Source: Nocardioides potassii
GTDB taxonomy: Bacteria > Actinomycetota > Actinomycetes > Propionibacteriales > Nocardioidaceae
Direction of reading: 5' to 3'
Length of the DNA stretch: 64,000 bases
NCBI RefSeq assembly: GCF_021648885.1
Contig: NZ_JAKJHZ010000005.1
Location: 558,001 to 622,000 of the forward strand
Part shown: positions 52,842 to 64,000 of the stretch, piece after piece
Position numbering within the stretch: the first letter of the stretch is position 1
Layout: the number at the start of each line of letters is the position of its first letter
Made by a program: the position numbers and the translations under genes
Notes under the pieces: model-generated
What the model saw: the letters and a program-made list of their open reading frames with translations, nothing else
The model's database searches: none
Told to the model about the DNA's origin: nothing

Positions 52842-54221
52842 GTGGACGGCCTGTTCGAGATTCCGGGCGCGGGGCAGCCCGCGCCCGGAGCCGTTCCCGG
52901 GAGCGGGTCGCTCGGCGCCAACACGCACGCGTCCGCGCCGCTCGCGGTGCGCATGCGACCACGCACCATCGACGAGCTGGTCGGGCAGCAGCAGCTGCGC
53001 GCCGCCGGCTCGCCCCTGCGGCGCCTGATCGAGGGCGACCAGTCGATGTCGCTGCTGCTGTGGGGGCCGCCCGGGACGGGCAAGACGACCATCGCCGCGA
53101 TCGTCAGCCAGCAGACCAGCCGGCGCTTCGTCGAGGTGTCGGCGGTCTCCGCGGGCGTCAAGGAGGTCCGGGCCGCGATCGACGGAGCACGCGCCGAGCT
53201 CGTCCGGACCGGCCAGGAGACGGTGCTCTTCGTCGACGAGGTGCACCGCTTCAGCAAGGCCCAGCAGGACGCGCTGCTGCCCGGCGTGGAGAACCGCTGG
53301 GTCACGCTCATCGCCGCGACCACCGAGAACCCGTTCTTCTCGGTCATCTCCCCCCTGCTCTCGCGCAGCCTGCTGCTGCGGCTCCAGTCGCTGACCGACG
53401 ACGACGTCGCCGAGGTCATCGACCTGGCGCTCACCGACGAGCGCGGGCTCGGCGGCGAGACCGGGCTCGACGACGACGCCCGCGCCCACCTCGTACGGCT
53501 GGCGGGTGGGGACGCACGGCGGGCGCTGACCTACCTGGAGGCGGCCGCCGGCGCCGCGGCGAGCACCGGGCTCGACACCATCGACCTCGCGACCGCCGAG
53601 ACCGCGGTCGACCAGGCGGCCGTGCGCTACGACCGCCAGGGCGACCAGCACTACGACGTCATCAGCGCCTTCATCAAGTCGATCCGCGGCTCCGACGTCG
53701 ACGCCGCCCTGCACTACCTCGCGCGGATGATCGAGGCCGGCGAGGACCCGCGGTTCATCGCGCGCCGGCTCGTCATCAGCGCGAGCGAGGACATCGGCCT
53801 CGCCGACCCGACCGCGCTCCCGACCGCGGTCGCGGCGGCGCAGGCCGTCCAGCTGATCGGGATGCCCGAGGCCCGGCTCAACCTCGCGCAGGCGACCATC
53901 GCGCTGGCCGTGGCTGCCAAGTCCAACGCGGTGACGACCGCGATCGACGCCGCGCAGGCCGACGTACGCGCCGGCAGGATCGGGCAGGTCCCGCCCCACC
54001 TCCGCGACGGGCACTACCCGGGGGCGGCCAGGCTCGGCCACGCGTCCGGCGCGGCGAAGCCCTACGTCTACAGCCACGACGCGCCCTACGGCATCGCCGA
54101 GCAGCAGTACGCCCCCGACGAGCTCACCGACGCCACCTACTACCGGCCGACCGCCCTCGGGGCCGAGGCCGCGGTGAAGGAGCGCTGGGAGCGGGTCCGC
54201 CGCATCGTCCGGGGCTTGTAG
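52842..54221 (+). CDS. rarA: Replication-associated recombination protein A (RarA/MgsA) AAA+ ATPase
   Basis: At 459 residues, with [16 protein letters not shown], Walker [17 protein letters not shown], Walker [21 protein letters not shown], sensor 1 [11 protein letters not shown] and the tetramerisation domain near the C-terminus ([16 protein letters not shown]). It acts at stalled replication forks. GTG 52842 follows GATACT by seven bases, suggesting a leaderless start. It also precedes the alaS block in mycobacteria. Confidence 0.93.
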   Translation: MDGLFEIPGAGQPAPGAVPGSGSLGANTHASAPLAVRMRPRTIDELVGQQQLRAAGSPLRRLIEGDQSMSLLLWGPPGTGKTTIAAIVSQQTSRRFVEVSAVSAGVKEVRAAIDGARAELVRTGQETVLFVDEVHRFSKAQQDALLPGVENRWVTLIAATTENPFFSVISPLLSRSLLLRLQSLTDDDVAEVIDLALTDERGLGGETGLDDDARAHLVRLAGGDARRALTYLEAAAGAAASTGLDTIDLATAETAVDQAAVRYDRQGDQHYDVISAFIKSIRGSDVDAALHYLARMIEAGEDPRFIARRLVISASEDIGLADPTALPTAVAAAQAVQLIGMPEARLNLAQATIALAVAAKSNAVTTAIDAAQADVRAGRIGQVPPHLRDGHYPGAARLGHASGAAKPYVYSHDAPYGIAEQQYAPDELTDATYYRPTALGAEAAVKERWERVRRIVRGL

Positions 54222-54224
54222 GCT
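54219..54224 (+). promoter_or_regulatory. Candidate -10 box of a leaderless promoter
   Basis: TAGGCT overlaps the rarA stop and ends six bases before GTG 54231, with no ribosome site between. Confidence 0.45.
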
Positions 54225-54230
54225 CGCCCG

Positions 54231-54743
54231 GTGACTTCGGAGCAGGTGTGGCTGGCTGCCGCGGGTGCAGTGGCGCTCGCCGCGCTGGTCCTCGCGCTGC
54301 TCGGCCTGCGACGAGCTCGGCGCGCCGAGTCCCTCGTGGCCTCGCTCGCCGAGCGGGTCGCGGCCCTCGATCTGCCTGTCGCCGGGAGCCCGCGGCCGGT
54401 GGCCGACAGCGCGGGCGGCGCCGACACGAGCGCGTACGTCATCACCCGCCTGGACGACGGCGGCCGCGAGGTGGCGCCCGAGCAGGTACCGGTAGCGGTG
54501 CCCATCGACGGCCGGCTGTTCGTCGACGTCGTCGCCCGCGAGACCGTGGTCAAGGCCGCCTCGTGGACGGCCGGCGTGCGCCGGGCCCTCGCTCCCGAGA
54601 CCCGCAACCGGATCCGTTTCCACGTGCGCCAGGAGACGAGGCGAGCCGGTCGCGAGCGCCGCGCGGAGACCAAGCAGGCGCTGCGTGAGTTCCGCGCGCG
54701 CGAGCGAGCCGCCGCAGCAGCACCGGGGGAGGACGTCGCCTGA
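54231..54743 (+). CDS. Unrecognised membrane-anchored protein
   Basis: The 170-residue protein has one N-terminal hydrophobic segment (WLAAAGAVALAALVLALLGL), a stretch VYxITRLDDGG-like at residues 68-77, a middle region VVARETVVKAASWTAGVRRAL, and a C-terminal Arg/Glu/Ala-rich helical tail from about residue 120. I do not recognise the family. It is coupled to the next small gene (stop and start share a base) and lies between rarA and alaS, where actinobacteria often keep such small unknown proteins. Confidence 0.7.
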   Translation: MTSEQVWLAAAGAVALAALVLALLGLRRARRAESLVASLAERVAALDLPVAGSPRPVADSAGGADTSAYVITRLDDGGREVAPEQVPVAVPIDGRLFVDVVARETVVKAASWTAGVRRALAPETRNRIRFHVRQETRRAGRERRAETKQALREFRARERAAAAAPGEDVA

Positions 54744-55005
54744 TGGGTCGCCCACTCTGGTTCGTGGCCGGGGCGGGGGTCGGGGTGTACGCCGCTGCCC
54801 GCGCCCGGCGGGTCGCCGAGACGCTGACCGCCGACGGCCTGCGCGACCGCGTCCGGGGGTGGCAGGTCGGCGCGCGGATGTTCGCCGACGAGGTCAACGC
54901 CGGTCGCGCCGAACGTGAAACCGAGTTGCGGGAGCAGCTCGGGCTCCGGCCTCATGGTGTACCCGAGCTGACCAGCAAGCCCGACGAGATGAAGGACCCG
55001 CACTG

Positions 55006-55006
<1 letters not shown>
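54743..55006 (+). CDS. Small DUF6167-like protein
   Basis: The 87-residue protein has a short N-terminal hydrophobic segment (LWFVAGAGVGVYAAARARR) followed by a charged helical region (LRDRVRGWQVGARMFADEVNAGRAERE). This is the usual small gene before alaS in actinobacteria, tentatively DUF6167. Function unknown. Both ends share a base with neighbours (TGATG). Confidence 0.68.
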
Positions 55007-57702
<2,696 letters not shown>

Positions 57703-57704
57703 GC

Positions 57705-58166
57705 ATGCGCACCGGGGTCCGGCTGGGGATCGACCCGGGTGACGCCCGGATCGGTGTCGCGAGCAGCGACCCCTCCGGCTTCCTGGCCACCCCGGTCGAG
57801 ACGGTGCGCCGCGGCGGTGGCGACGTACGGCGTCTCGCCGAGCTCGTCGCCGAGCGGGAGGCGGTGGAGGTGGTCGTCGGGCTCCCGCGCTCCCTCAGCG
57901 GCGGTGAAGGACCGGCGGCCGCGAAGGTGCGTGCGTTCGCCGCGCGCCTGGCTCGCCGAGTTGCACCCGTCCCTGTCAGGCTGTGTGATGAACGACTGAC
58001 CACGGTGTCGGCCGAGCAGGTCCTGCGCGAGCAGGGCCGCAACGGGGCCAAGCGACGCGCCGTGGTGGACCAAGCAGCAGCGGTGCTGATCCTGCAGACT
58101 GCGCTCGACAGCGAGCGTCTGCGCGGAGAGCCACCGGGAGAGATCGTCGAGGTGACGGATGAGTGA
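57705..58166 (+). CDS. ruvX: Holliday junction resolvase-like RuvX/YqgF
   Basis: The 153-residue RNase H-fold protein has [51 protein letters not shown] and [13 protein letters not shown], the YqgF pattern with conserved acidic residues. YqgF proteins process the 5' end of 16S pre-rRNA. Its last 8 bases overlap mltG. Confidence 0.93.
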   Translation: MRTGVRLGIDPGDARIGVASSDPSGFLATPVETVRRGGGDVRRLAELVAEREAVEVVVGLPRSLSGGEGPAAAKVRAFAARLARRVAPVPVRLCDERLTTVSAEQVLREQGRNGAKRRAVVDQAAAVLILQTALDSERLRGEPPGEIVEVTDE

Positions 58167-59334
58167 GCGCGGGACCGACCCCGACGAGGTGGGCTTCGAC
58201 GACGCCGACCGCGAGGACGACTACGAGTACGTCCTCGGTGGCAAGCGTCGCAAGGGTCGCGGCCTCAAGGGCTGCCTGGCCGTCATCATCGCGCTCGCCG
58301 TCCTCGTGGGCGGCTTCTACGTCGGGCTCACCAAGGGCGTCTCGTGGGTCGCCGACCAGTTCCAGGGACCGGAGGACTACCCGGGACCGGGCACGGGCAA
58401 GGTCGAGTTCACCGTCAACGAGGGCGACGTCACCGCCCAGATCGGCCGCAACCTCAAGGCCGCCGGCATCACGGCGTCCGTGCAGGCCTTCATCGACGCG
58501 TGCAGCGAGGAGTGCAGCGGGATCCAGGTCGGCGACTACGAGCTCCAGAAGCAGATGAGCGCCGCCGACGTCAAGGAGGTCCTCGTCGACCCGGCCAACC
58601 TCATCGGCTTCCCGACCGTGACCGTCCCCGAGGGCCTGCGGCTCACCGAGATCTTCTCCACGCTCGCCGAGAACACCGACTTCTCGGAGGGCGCGTTCGA
58701 GAAGGCGGCCGAGTCCGGGAAGATCGGCCTGCCCGACTACGCCAACGGCAACGCCGAGGGCTACCTGTTCCCGGCGACCTACGAGGTCAAGCCGGGGATG
58801 AAGCCCGTGGCGATCCTCAAGATGATGGTCGCGCGCTGGCAGGAGGCCGCCGACGCGGCCGACCTCGAGACGAAGGCAGCGGAGCTGGGGCACACGCCCG
58901 CCGAGCTGATGATCATCGCCTCGCTCATCCAGGCCGAGGGTCGCGGCGACGACATGCCCAAGATCTCGCGGGTCATCTACAACCGCCTCGACGGCCCCGG
59001 CGACAAGGGCGGCACCAACGGCACGCTCGGCATCGACGCGTCCATCGCCTACGGCCTCGGGCTCTCGCCCGGCTCGACAGAGCTCACGCCCGACCAGCTG
59101 GCCGAGGACACCCCCTACAACACGCGCATCAACGCCGGCCTGCCGCCGACGCCGATCGAGGCGCCGGGCGACGACGCGATCGCGGCGGCCGCCAACCCGG
59201 CCGAGGGCAACTGGTACTACTACGTCACGGTCGACCTCTCGACCGGTGAGACCAAGTTCTACGAGGACTACGACGGCTTCCTCGAGGGTCGCGACGAGTA
59301 CAAGGCCTACTGCGACACCTCGGACCGCTGCTGA
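58159..59334 (+). CDS. mltG: Endolytic murein transglycosylase MltG
   Basis: The 391-residue protein has a cytoplasmic acidic N-terminus, one membrane helix ([20 protein letters not shown], residues 38-57), a LysM-like region ([19 protein letters not shown]) and the YceG catalytic domain: [27 protein letters not shown] with the catalytic Glu in the QAEG segment, VIYNRL and [14 protein letters not shown]. It cuts nascent glycan strands. Its place between ruvX and aroE is conserved. Confidence 0.93.
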   Translation: MSERGTDPDEVGFDDADREDDYEYVLGGKRRKGRGLKGCLAVIIALAVLVGGFYVGLTKGVSWVADQFQGPEDYPGPGTGKVEFTVNEGDVTAQIGRNLKAAGITASVQAFIDACSEECSGIQVGDYELQKQMSAADVKEVLVDPANLIGFPTVTVPEGLRLTEIFSTLAENTDFSEGAFEKAAESGKIGLPDYANGNAEGYLFPATYEVKPGMKPVAILKMMVARWQEAADAADLETKAAELGHTPAELMIIASLIQAEGRGDDMPKISRVIYNRLDGPGDKGGTNGTLGIDASIAYGLGLSPGSTELTPDQLAEDTPYNTRINAGLPPTPIEAPGDDAIAAAANPAEGNWYYYVTVDLSTGETKFYEDYDGFLEGRDEYKAYCDTSDRC

Positions 59335-59335
59335 C

Positions 59336-60196
59336 GTGGACCGGGCACGGCGCTGCGGGGTCCTCGGCGACCCGGTCGCGCACTCGCTGTCACCGGCGCT
59401 GCACCGGGCGGCCTACGCGGAGCTCGGGCTGGACTGGTCCTACGACGCCCACCGGGTGCAGGCGGGCGGGCTGGCGTTTTTCCTGGCCGGCCTCGGGCCG
59501 GAGTGGCGGGGGCTGTCGCTGACGATGCCGCTCAAGCGAGAGGCGGTGGCGCTGGCCGACGAGGTCAGCGACCGTGCGCGGCTCGCGGGGGCGGTCAACA
59601 CGCTCGTCCTCACCGACGGGGTGAGGGTCGGCGACAACACCGACCTCCCCGGCGCGGTCGCCGCCCTTCGGGAGCGTACGACGACGCCGCTGGCGTCCGC
59701 GGTCGTCCTCGGTGGCGGCGCGACCGCCACCTCGGTCGGGCTGGCGCTGGTCGAGCTCGGGGTCACGTCGATCCGGGTCGCCGTACGGGACGAGGGGCGG
59801 GCCGCCGAGACGCTCACCGCCCTGCGCGCCCACCCGGCTGGGCCGGAGGTCACCGCCGAGCCCCTGGTCGGCGGACGGTGGAGCGGCGAGCCCGACCTAC
59901 CGGCCGCCGGCTCCACTGTCGACGTCCTGGTCTCCACGATCCCGGCCTCGGCACAGACCACCGCCCTCGTCGAGCGGTGGCGCGACGTCCCCGTCGTCTT
60001 CGAGGCGCTCTACGACCCGTGGCCCACCCCGCTGGCCGCGTCGGCGCGGTCGTCCGGCCGGGTCCTCGTCGGCGGGCTCGACCTGCTCGTCCACCAGGCG
60101 GCGCTCCAGCTCGAGCTGTTCACCGGCCTCACCGCGCCGCTCGACACGATGCGTGAAACGGGCGAACGCGCCCTCGCGGCCCGCCGTCCCGCTTGA
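59336..60196 (+). CDS. aroE: Shikimate dehydrogenase
   Basis: At 286 residues, with LGDPVAHSLSPALHRAAY, the catalytic lysine in LSLTMPLKRE near residue 65, GAVNTLV, DNTDLPG and the NADP-binding VVLGGGATATSVGLAL. It reduces 3-dehydroshikimate. GTG 59336 is used because the LGDPVAHS motif starts eight residues later. It is part of the chorismate gene block but separated from aroC by a prepilin-peptidase-like gene. Confidence 0.92.
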   Translation: MDRARRCGVLGDPVAHSLSPALHRAAYAELGLDWSYDAHRVQAGGLAFFLAGLGPEWRGLSLTMPLKREAVALADEVSDRARLAGAVNTLVLTDGVRVGDNTDLPGAVAALRERTTTPLASAVVLGGGATATSVGLALVELGVTSIRVAVRDEGRAAETLTALRAHPAGPEVTAEPLVGGRWSGEPDLPAAGSTVDVLVSTIPASAQTTALVERWRDVPVVFEALYDPWPTPLAASARSSGRVLVGGLDLLVHQAALQLELFTGLTAPLDTMRETGERALAARRPA

Positions 60197-60204
60197 ATGA
60201 CCCC

Positions 60205-60975
60205 GTGAACGAGACCCTCCTCGCGGCCGTGGTCGGCCTGCTCGTCGCCGGTCTCGGCGGCCTGCTGGTGCCCGCGCTGATCTCGAGCGTGCCGGAGCCC
60301 GCGCCGAAGGAGGCCGAGCCCGAGCCGGAGCACGCACCCGAGGAGGACCGGCCGCTCGCGGAACCGGCGGCGGAGGAGCCGCCGAAGATGCTCTACGCCG
60401 ACATCGCGACCCACCGAGGCCTGCGCTGGCGCAGCGTCCTGGCCTGCGCCGTGGCCGGTGGGCTGATCGGTGCGGCGACCGGGCTGGACTGGTCGCTGGT
60501 GTGGTTGCTCCCGCTGACGCCCGTCGCCGTGGCCCTCGCGGTCATCGACTGGCACACCAAGCTGCTGCCCCGTCGGATCGTCGTCCCGGCGACGCTCGCC
60601 GCGATCGTCGCGGTGGTCGTCGTGGGTCTCGCCACCGACGAGCGCGACGCACTGGTGCGGGCACTGGTCGCGATGCTCGTCGTCCGGACGTTCTTCTGGG
60701 TGCTGTGGTTCGTCCGCTCGGCCGGGATGGGCTTCGGCGACGTCCGGCTCGCGGCCCTCGTCGGACTGGTCCTCGGCTGGGTCGGCTGGGGCGCGGTGGC
60801 GATCGGGCTCTGGTCCTCCTTCCTCCTCTTCGCGGTGCCCGCCCTCGTGGTGTTGCTCGCGCGCCGCGACCGGACGCTGCTCAAGCGGTCGTTCCCCTTC
60901 GGGCCGTTCATGGTGCTCGGCACGCTCGTGGGTCTCGTCTGGGGGACTCCGCTCGCCGAGCTCATGTGGGGCTGA
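60205..60975 (+). CDS. A24-family prepilin peptidase-like membrane protein
   Basis: The 256-residue protein has an N-terminal helix, an acidic Glu/Pro linker (residues 33-60), then about six helices with the two catalytic Asp sites: LAVIDWHTKLLPRRIV and GMGFGDVRLAALVG (GxGD). The N-terminal methylase part of full-length enzymes is missing. GTG 60205 was chosen; TTG 60193, overlapping the aroE stop, is the alternative, and neither has a ribosome site. No pilin genes are nearby; homologues hold the same place in mycobacteria. Confidence 0.82.
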   Translation: MNETLLAAVVGLLVAGLGGLLVPALISSVPEPAPKEAEPEPEHAPEEDRPLAEPAAEEPPKMLYADIATHRGLRWRSVLACAVAGGLIGAATGLDWSLVWLLPLTPVAVALAVIDWHTKLLPRRIVVPATLAAIVAVVVVGLATDERDALVRALVAMLVVRTFFWVLWFVRSAGMGFGDVRLAALVGLVLGWVGWGAVAIGLWSSFLLFAVPALVVLLARRDRTLLKRSFPFGPFMVLGTLVGLVWGTPLAELMWG

Positions 60976-60987
60976 GAGACTGGGGCC

Positions 60988-62166
60988 ATGCTCCGATGGC
61001 TCACGGCGGGCGAGTCCCACGGTCCTTCCCTCGTCGCGATCCTCGAGGGACTTCCCGCGCACGTCCGCGTCACGACCGACGACCTCGCCGACTCCCTGGC
61101 TCGCCGCCGGCTCGGCTACGGCCGTGGCGCCCGGATGAAGTTCGAGCAGGACCAGGTGCGCGTGCTCGGCGGCGTCCGCCACGGTGAGACCCAGGGCGGC
61201 CCGGTGGCGATCGAGGTCGGCAACACCGAGTGGCCGAAGTGGGAGAAGGTCATGTCGGCCGACCCCGTCGATCCCGTCGAGCTCGAGGCCCTCGCCCGCA
61301 ACGCCCCGCTGACCCGGCCGCGGCCGGGACACGCCGACCTCGTCGGCATGCAGAAGTACGCCTTCGACGAGGCGCGGCCGATCCTCGAGCGGGCCTCGGC
61401 CCGGGAGACCGCGGCCCGCGTCGCGCTCGGCCGCGTGGCGTCCAACTTCCTCGAGCAGGCCGTCGGCGCGCGGATCGTCTCCCACGTGGTCTCGCTCGGT
61501 GGCGTCAAGGCGCCCGCGGGCGTCGTACCGCTCCCTGAGGACGTGGCGCGCCTCGACGCCGACGAGGTCCGCTGCCTCGACCCCGGGGCGAGCGCGGCGA
61601 TGGTGGCGCGGATCGACCAGGCCCACAAGGACGGCGACACCCTCGGCGGCGTCGTCGAGGTCGTCGTCCACGGCCTCCCGCCGGGCCTCGGCTCCCACGT
61701 GCACTGGGACCGCCGCCTCGACGCCAAGCTGGCCGAGGCGCTGATGGGGATCCAGGCGATCAAGGGCGTTGAGGTCGGCGACGGCTTCGAGCTCGCCGAC
61801 ACGCCCGGTTCGCTGGCCCACGACGAGATCGTGCCGACCGACGACGGGCTGCGCCGTACGTCTGGTCGCTCCGGCGGCACGGAGGGTGGCATGTCGACCG
61901 GCGAGGTGCTGCGCGTCCGTGCGGCGATGAAGCCGATCGCGACGGTGCCGAAGGCGCTGCGCACCGTCGACGTCGCCACGGGCGAGGCGGCGGTCGCGCA
62001 CCACCAGCGCTCCGACGTGTGTGCGGTCCCGGCCGCCGGCATCGTCGCCGAGGCGATGGTGGCGCTCGTGCTCGCCGACGCCGTCGTGGAGAAGTTCGGC
62101 GGCGACTCGGTGCAGGAGACGCGGCGCAACGCCGAGGCGTACCTCGACACCCTCCGGTTCCGATGA
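60988..62166 (+). CDS. aroC: Chorismate synthase
   Basis: The 392-residue FMN enzyme has [66 protein letters not shown] and [17 protein letters not shown]. It converts EPSP to chorismate. Twelve bases separate it from the upstream gene; a short gap leads to aroK. Confidence 0.96.
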   Translation: MLRWLTAGESHGPSLVAILEGLPAHVRVTTDDLADSLARRRLGYGRGARMKFEQDQVRVLGGVRHGETQGGPVAIEVGNTEWPKWEKVMSADPVDPVELEALARNAPLTRPRPGHADLVGMQKYAFDEARPILERASARETAARVALGRVASNFLEQAVGARIVSHVVSLGGVKAPAGVVPLPEDVARLDADEVRCLDPGASAAMVARIDQAHKDGDTLGGVVEVVVHGLPPGLGSHVHWDRRLDAKLAEALMGIQAIKGVEVGDGFELADTPGSLAHDEIVPTDDGLRRTSGRSGGTEGGMSTGEVLRVRAAMKPIATVPKALRTVDVATGEAAVAHHQRSDVCAVPAAGIVAEAMVALVLADAVVEKFGGDSVQETRRNAEAYLDTLRFR

Positions 62167-62176
62167 GGGTCCGCTG

Positions 62177-62677
62177 ATGCCGCCTCGCGTGGTGCTGGTG
62201 GGCCCGATGGGCGCCGGCAAGACGACCGTGGCCGGCCTCCTCGGCGACGCGTGGGGCGTCCCGGTGCGTGACACGGACGCCGACATCGAGGCCGGCACGG
62301 GCCGGGAGATCTCCGACATCTTCGTGGAGTCCGGCGAGGACCACTTCCGCGACCTCGAGGCTGCAGCGGTGGCCGCCGCGGTCGCCGAGCACGACGGTGT
62401 CCTGGCGCTCGGCGGCGGCGCTGTCCTCCGCGAGGAGACGCGCGCGCTGCTCGCCGACCTGCCCGTCGTGTTCCTCCGGGTGGGGCTCACCGACGCCGTG
62501 AAGCGCGTCGGGCTCGGCGTCGGCCGCCCCCTGCTGCTCGGCAACGTCCGCTCCCGGATCAAGGCGCTGCTCGACGAGCGCACCCCCGTCTACGAGTCGG
62601 TGGCGACCCACGTCGTCGATACCGACGACCGCACCGCGGACGAGGTGGCCGCGGAGATCGAGGGGCTATTCCGATGA
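62177..62677 (+). CDS. aroK: Shikimate kinase
   Basis: The 166-residue P-loop kinase has VVLVGPMGAGKTTVAGLLG (Walker A), RDTDADIEAGTGREISDIF (substrate Asp), FRDLEAAAV, LALGGGAVL and RPLLLGNVRSRIKALLDERTPVY (lid). ATG 62177 shortly follows aroC; the stop overlaps aroB. Confidence 0.94.
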   Translation: MPPRVVLVGPMGAGKTTVAGLLGDAWGVPVRDTDADIEAGTGREISDIFVESGEDHFRDLEAAAVAAAVAEHDGVLALGGGAVLREETRALLADLPVVFLRVGLTDAVKRVGLGVGRPLLLGNVRSRIKALLDERTPVYESVATHVVDTDDRTADEVAAEIEGLFR

Positions 62678-63771
62678 CTGACACCGTGCTGCACGTCGGC
62701 GGCGCGTCGCCGTACGACGTCGTGGTCGGCCACGACCTGTCCGGCCGGCTGCCCGGCATCCTCGGAGAGTCGGTGGAGCGCGTCGCGGTGCTCTACGCCG
62801 GGTCGCTCGGCGCCCTGGCCGACCCGGTCGTCGACGTCCTCGTCGAGCACTACGACGTGCTGGCGCTAGGCCTGCCCGAGGGCGAGCGAGCCAAGACCGC
62901 GCCGGTCGCGTCGGACTGCTGGGAGGCGCTCGGCGAGGCCGGCTTCACGCGCTCCGACGCGGTGGTGACGATCGGCGGGGGAGCGACCACCGATCTCGGC
63001 GGCTTCGTCGCGGCGTCCTGGCTGCGCGGCGTCCGCGTCGTGCACGTGCCGACGACCCTGCTGGCGATGGTCGATGCCGCGGTCGGGGGCAAGACCGGCA
63101 TCAACACCGGTGCCGGCAAGAACCTCGTCGGTGCCTTCCACGAGCCGGCGGGCGTCCTGTGTGACCTGTCGCTGCTGGCCTCGCTGCCGCGTGAGGAGCT
63201 CGTGGCCGGGCTCGGCGAGGTCGTGAAGTGCGGCTTCGTCGCCGACCCCGAGATCCTCGAGATCGTCGAGCGCACCGACCCGGGCGCCCTCACCCACGAC
63301 TCGGCCGAGCTGCGCGAGCTCGTCGAGCGGGCGATCCGGGTGAAGATCGGCGTCGTGGTCGACGACCTGCGCGAGAGGGGCGGCGCCGACGGCCACCCCG
63401 GCCGCGAGGTGCTCAACTACGGCCACACCCTCGCCCACGCCATCGAGCGCACCAGCGACTACTCCGTCCGCCACGGCGAGGCGGTCGCCATCGGCTGCGT
63501 GTACGTCGCCGAGCTGGCCGCGCGTGCCGGATCGCTCGACCGCGTCGTGGTCGAGCGGCACCGCGCCGCGCTGGCGCGCGTCGGGCTGCCGACGTCGTAC
63601 GACGCCGCGTCCTTCGAGGACCTCCACGCGGCGATGAAGGTCGACAAGAAGGCACGCGGCTCGCTGCTGCGGTTCGTCGTGCTCGACGACCTGGCCTCGC
63701 CGCGGATCCTCGCCGGACCGAGCGAGGCGGACCTGCGCGCGGCCTACGCCGCGATAGCCTCCGCCGGGTGA
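62674..63771 (+). CDS. aroB: 3-dehydroquinate synthase
   Basis: At 365 residues, with the NAD loop TIGGGATTDLGGFVAASWLRG, HVPTTLLAMVDAAVGGKTGIN, FHEPAGVLCDLSLLASLP, GLGEVVKCGF and the zinc-binding LNYGHTLAHAIE and RHGEAVAIG. It makes dehydroquinate from DAHP. Its stop overlaps the GTG of the next gene. Confidence 0.96.
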   Translation: MTDTVLHVGGASPYDVVVGHDLSGRLPGILGESVERVAVLYAGSLGALADPVVDVLVEHYDVLALGLPEGERAKTAPVASDCWEALGEAGFTRSDAVVTIGGGATTDLGGFVAASWLRGVRVVHVPTTLLAMVDAAVGGKTGINTGAGKNLVGAFHEPAGVLCDLSLLASLPREELVAGLGEVVKCGFVADPEILEIVERTDPGALTHDSAELRELVERAIRVKIGVVVDDLRERGGADGHPGREVLNYGHTLAHAIERTSDYSVRHGEAVAIGCVYVAELAARAGSLDRVVVERHRAALARVGLPTSYDAASFEDLHAAMKVDKKARGSLLRFVVLDDLASPRILAGPSEADLRAAYAAIASAG

Positions 63772-64000
63772 GCGACGCCTCGGGGGACGACACCGCCGTC
63801 AGCGAGTCCGGCGGCACCATGCAGCGCCTCTCCGGCGCTGCCGACCCGAGGCCCGTGGACCTCGACGCGCTCGAGGCCGTCCGGCGGGCCGAGGGCGACG
63901 GGCCGTGGGTCCCCGCAGGTGGGGGACCGTTCTTCGCCGAGGGCGACGTGGTGCAGTGGCGCTACGCGACGAGGTGCGACCCGATGCGTGTCGTGCGCGA
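63768..64000 (+). CDS. Unrecognised protein, N-terminal part (cut by window edge)
   Basis: From GTG 63768, overlapping the aroB stop (GTGA), 77 codons run to the edge. The first 45 residues are polar (SDASGDDTAVSESGG...), then FFAEGDVVQWRYATRCDPMRVVR, which faintly recalls the start of DUF402 domains. That is a guess; the rest of the gene is needed. Coupling to aroB is clear. Confidence 0.55.
   Translation, partial: MSDASGDDTAVSESGGTMQRLSGAADPRPVDLDALEAVRRAEGDGPWVPAGGGPFFAEGDVVQWRYATRCDPMRVVR

Overview
The window reads as chromosomal DNA of a very high-GC actinobacterium, most likely Nocardioidaceae (Nocardioides-like). The basis is the codon use, the many GTG starts, the 4-base ATGA/GTGA gene overlaps, the actinobacterial block thrS ... 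HIT - pgsA - pdxST - yebC - ruvCAB - yajC - apt - relA - hisS - aspS - rarA - alaS - ruvX - mltG - aroE - aroC - aroK - aroB, an actinobacterial SOS box, and start sites that look leaderless. The genus is inferred from pattern only. No rRNA, tRNA, CRISPR array, prophage or transposase was seen.

Region 1 (1-13301, minus strand) is one long, tightly overlapping pigment and isoprenoid operon. In transcription order it holds crtE, crtB, crtI, crtYe, crtYf, a P450, a CrtQ-like glycosyltransferase, a CrtO-like acyltransferase, a PAP2 membrane protein, a small and probably frameshifted gene, a UbiA prenyltransferase, a geranylgeranyl-reductase-type flavoprotein, a type III polyketide synthase, an isoprenylcysteine-type methyltransferase, a second flavoprotein, and idi running off the left edge. 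Idi and CrtE supply GGPP. The crt genes make a cyclised carotenoid that is probably hydroxylated, glycosylated and acylated. The polyketide synthase, methyltransferase and flavoprotein resemble the srsABC phenolic-lipid/quinone system, and UbiA could prenylate that product. A divergent MerR-DICT regulator (13404-14255) shares the promoter region.

Region 2 (14260-24375) is accessory: an endonuclease-V-like repair protein, a YihY/BrkB membrane protein, an epoxide-hydrolase-like enzyme, a frameshifted CYP152-type peroxygenase divergent from a large KatE catalase, and a four-gene glycosyltransferase operon.

Region 3 (24523-46086) is mostly housekeeping: thrS, a PatB-like PLP enzyme, an F420-type oxidoreductase, the HIT/IMPase/CDP-alcohol transferase group, pdxST, yebC, ruvCAB with an SOS box, yajC-apt-relA with secD and secF absent, DUF349, a metallo-hydrolase, hisS and aspS. 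Between yebC and ruvC lies a solo AbiEi-like/nuclease-like gene bracketed by two near-identical 78-bp nested palindromes, the most cassette-like feature of the window.

Region 4 (46290-64000) holds a peptide-type ABC transporter operon (permease, binding protein, permease, two ATPases), rarA, two small unknown genes, alaS, ruvX, mltG and the aro cluster, ending inside an unrecognised gene. No gene-free stretch exceeds 300 bases; the longest are about 230 bases on either side of the palindrome-flanked gene.
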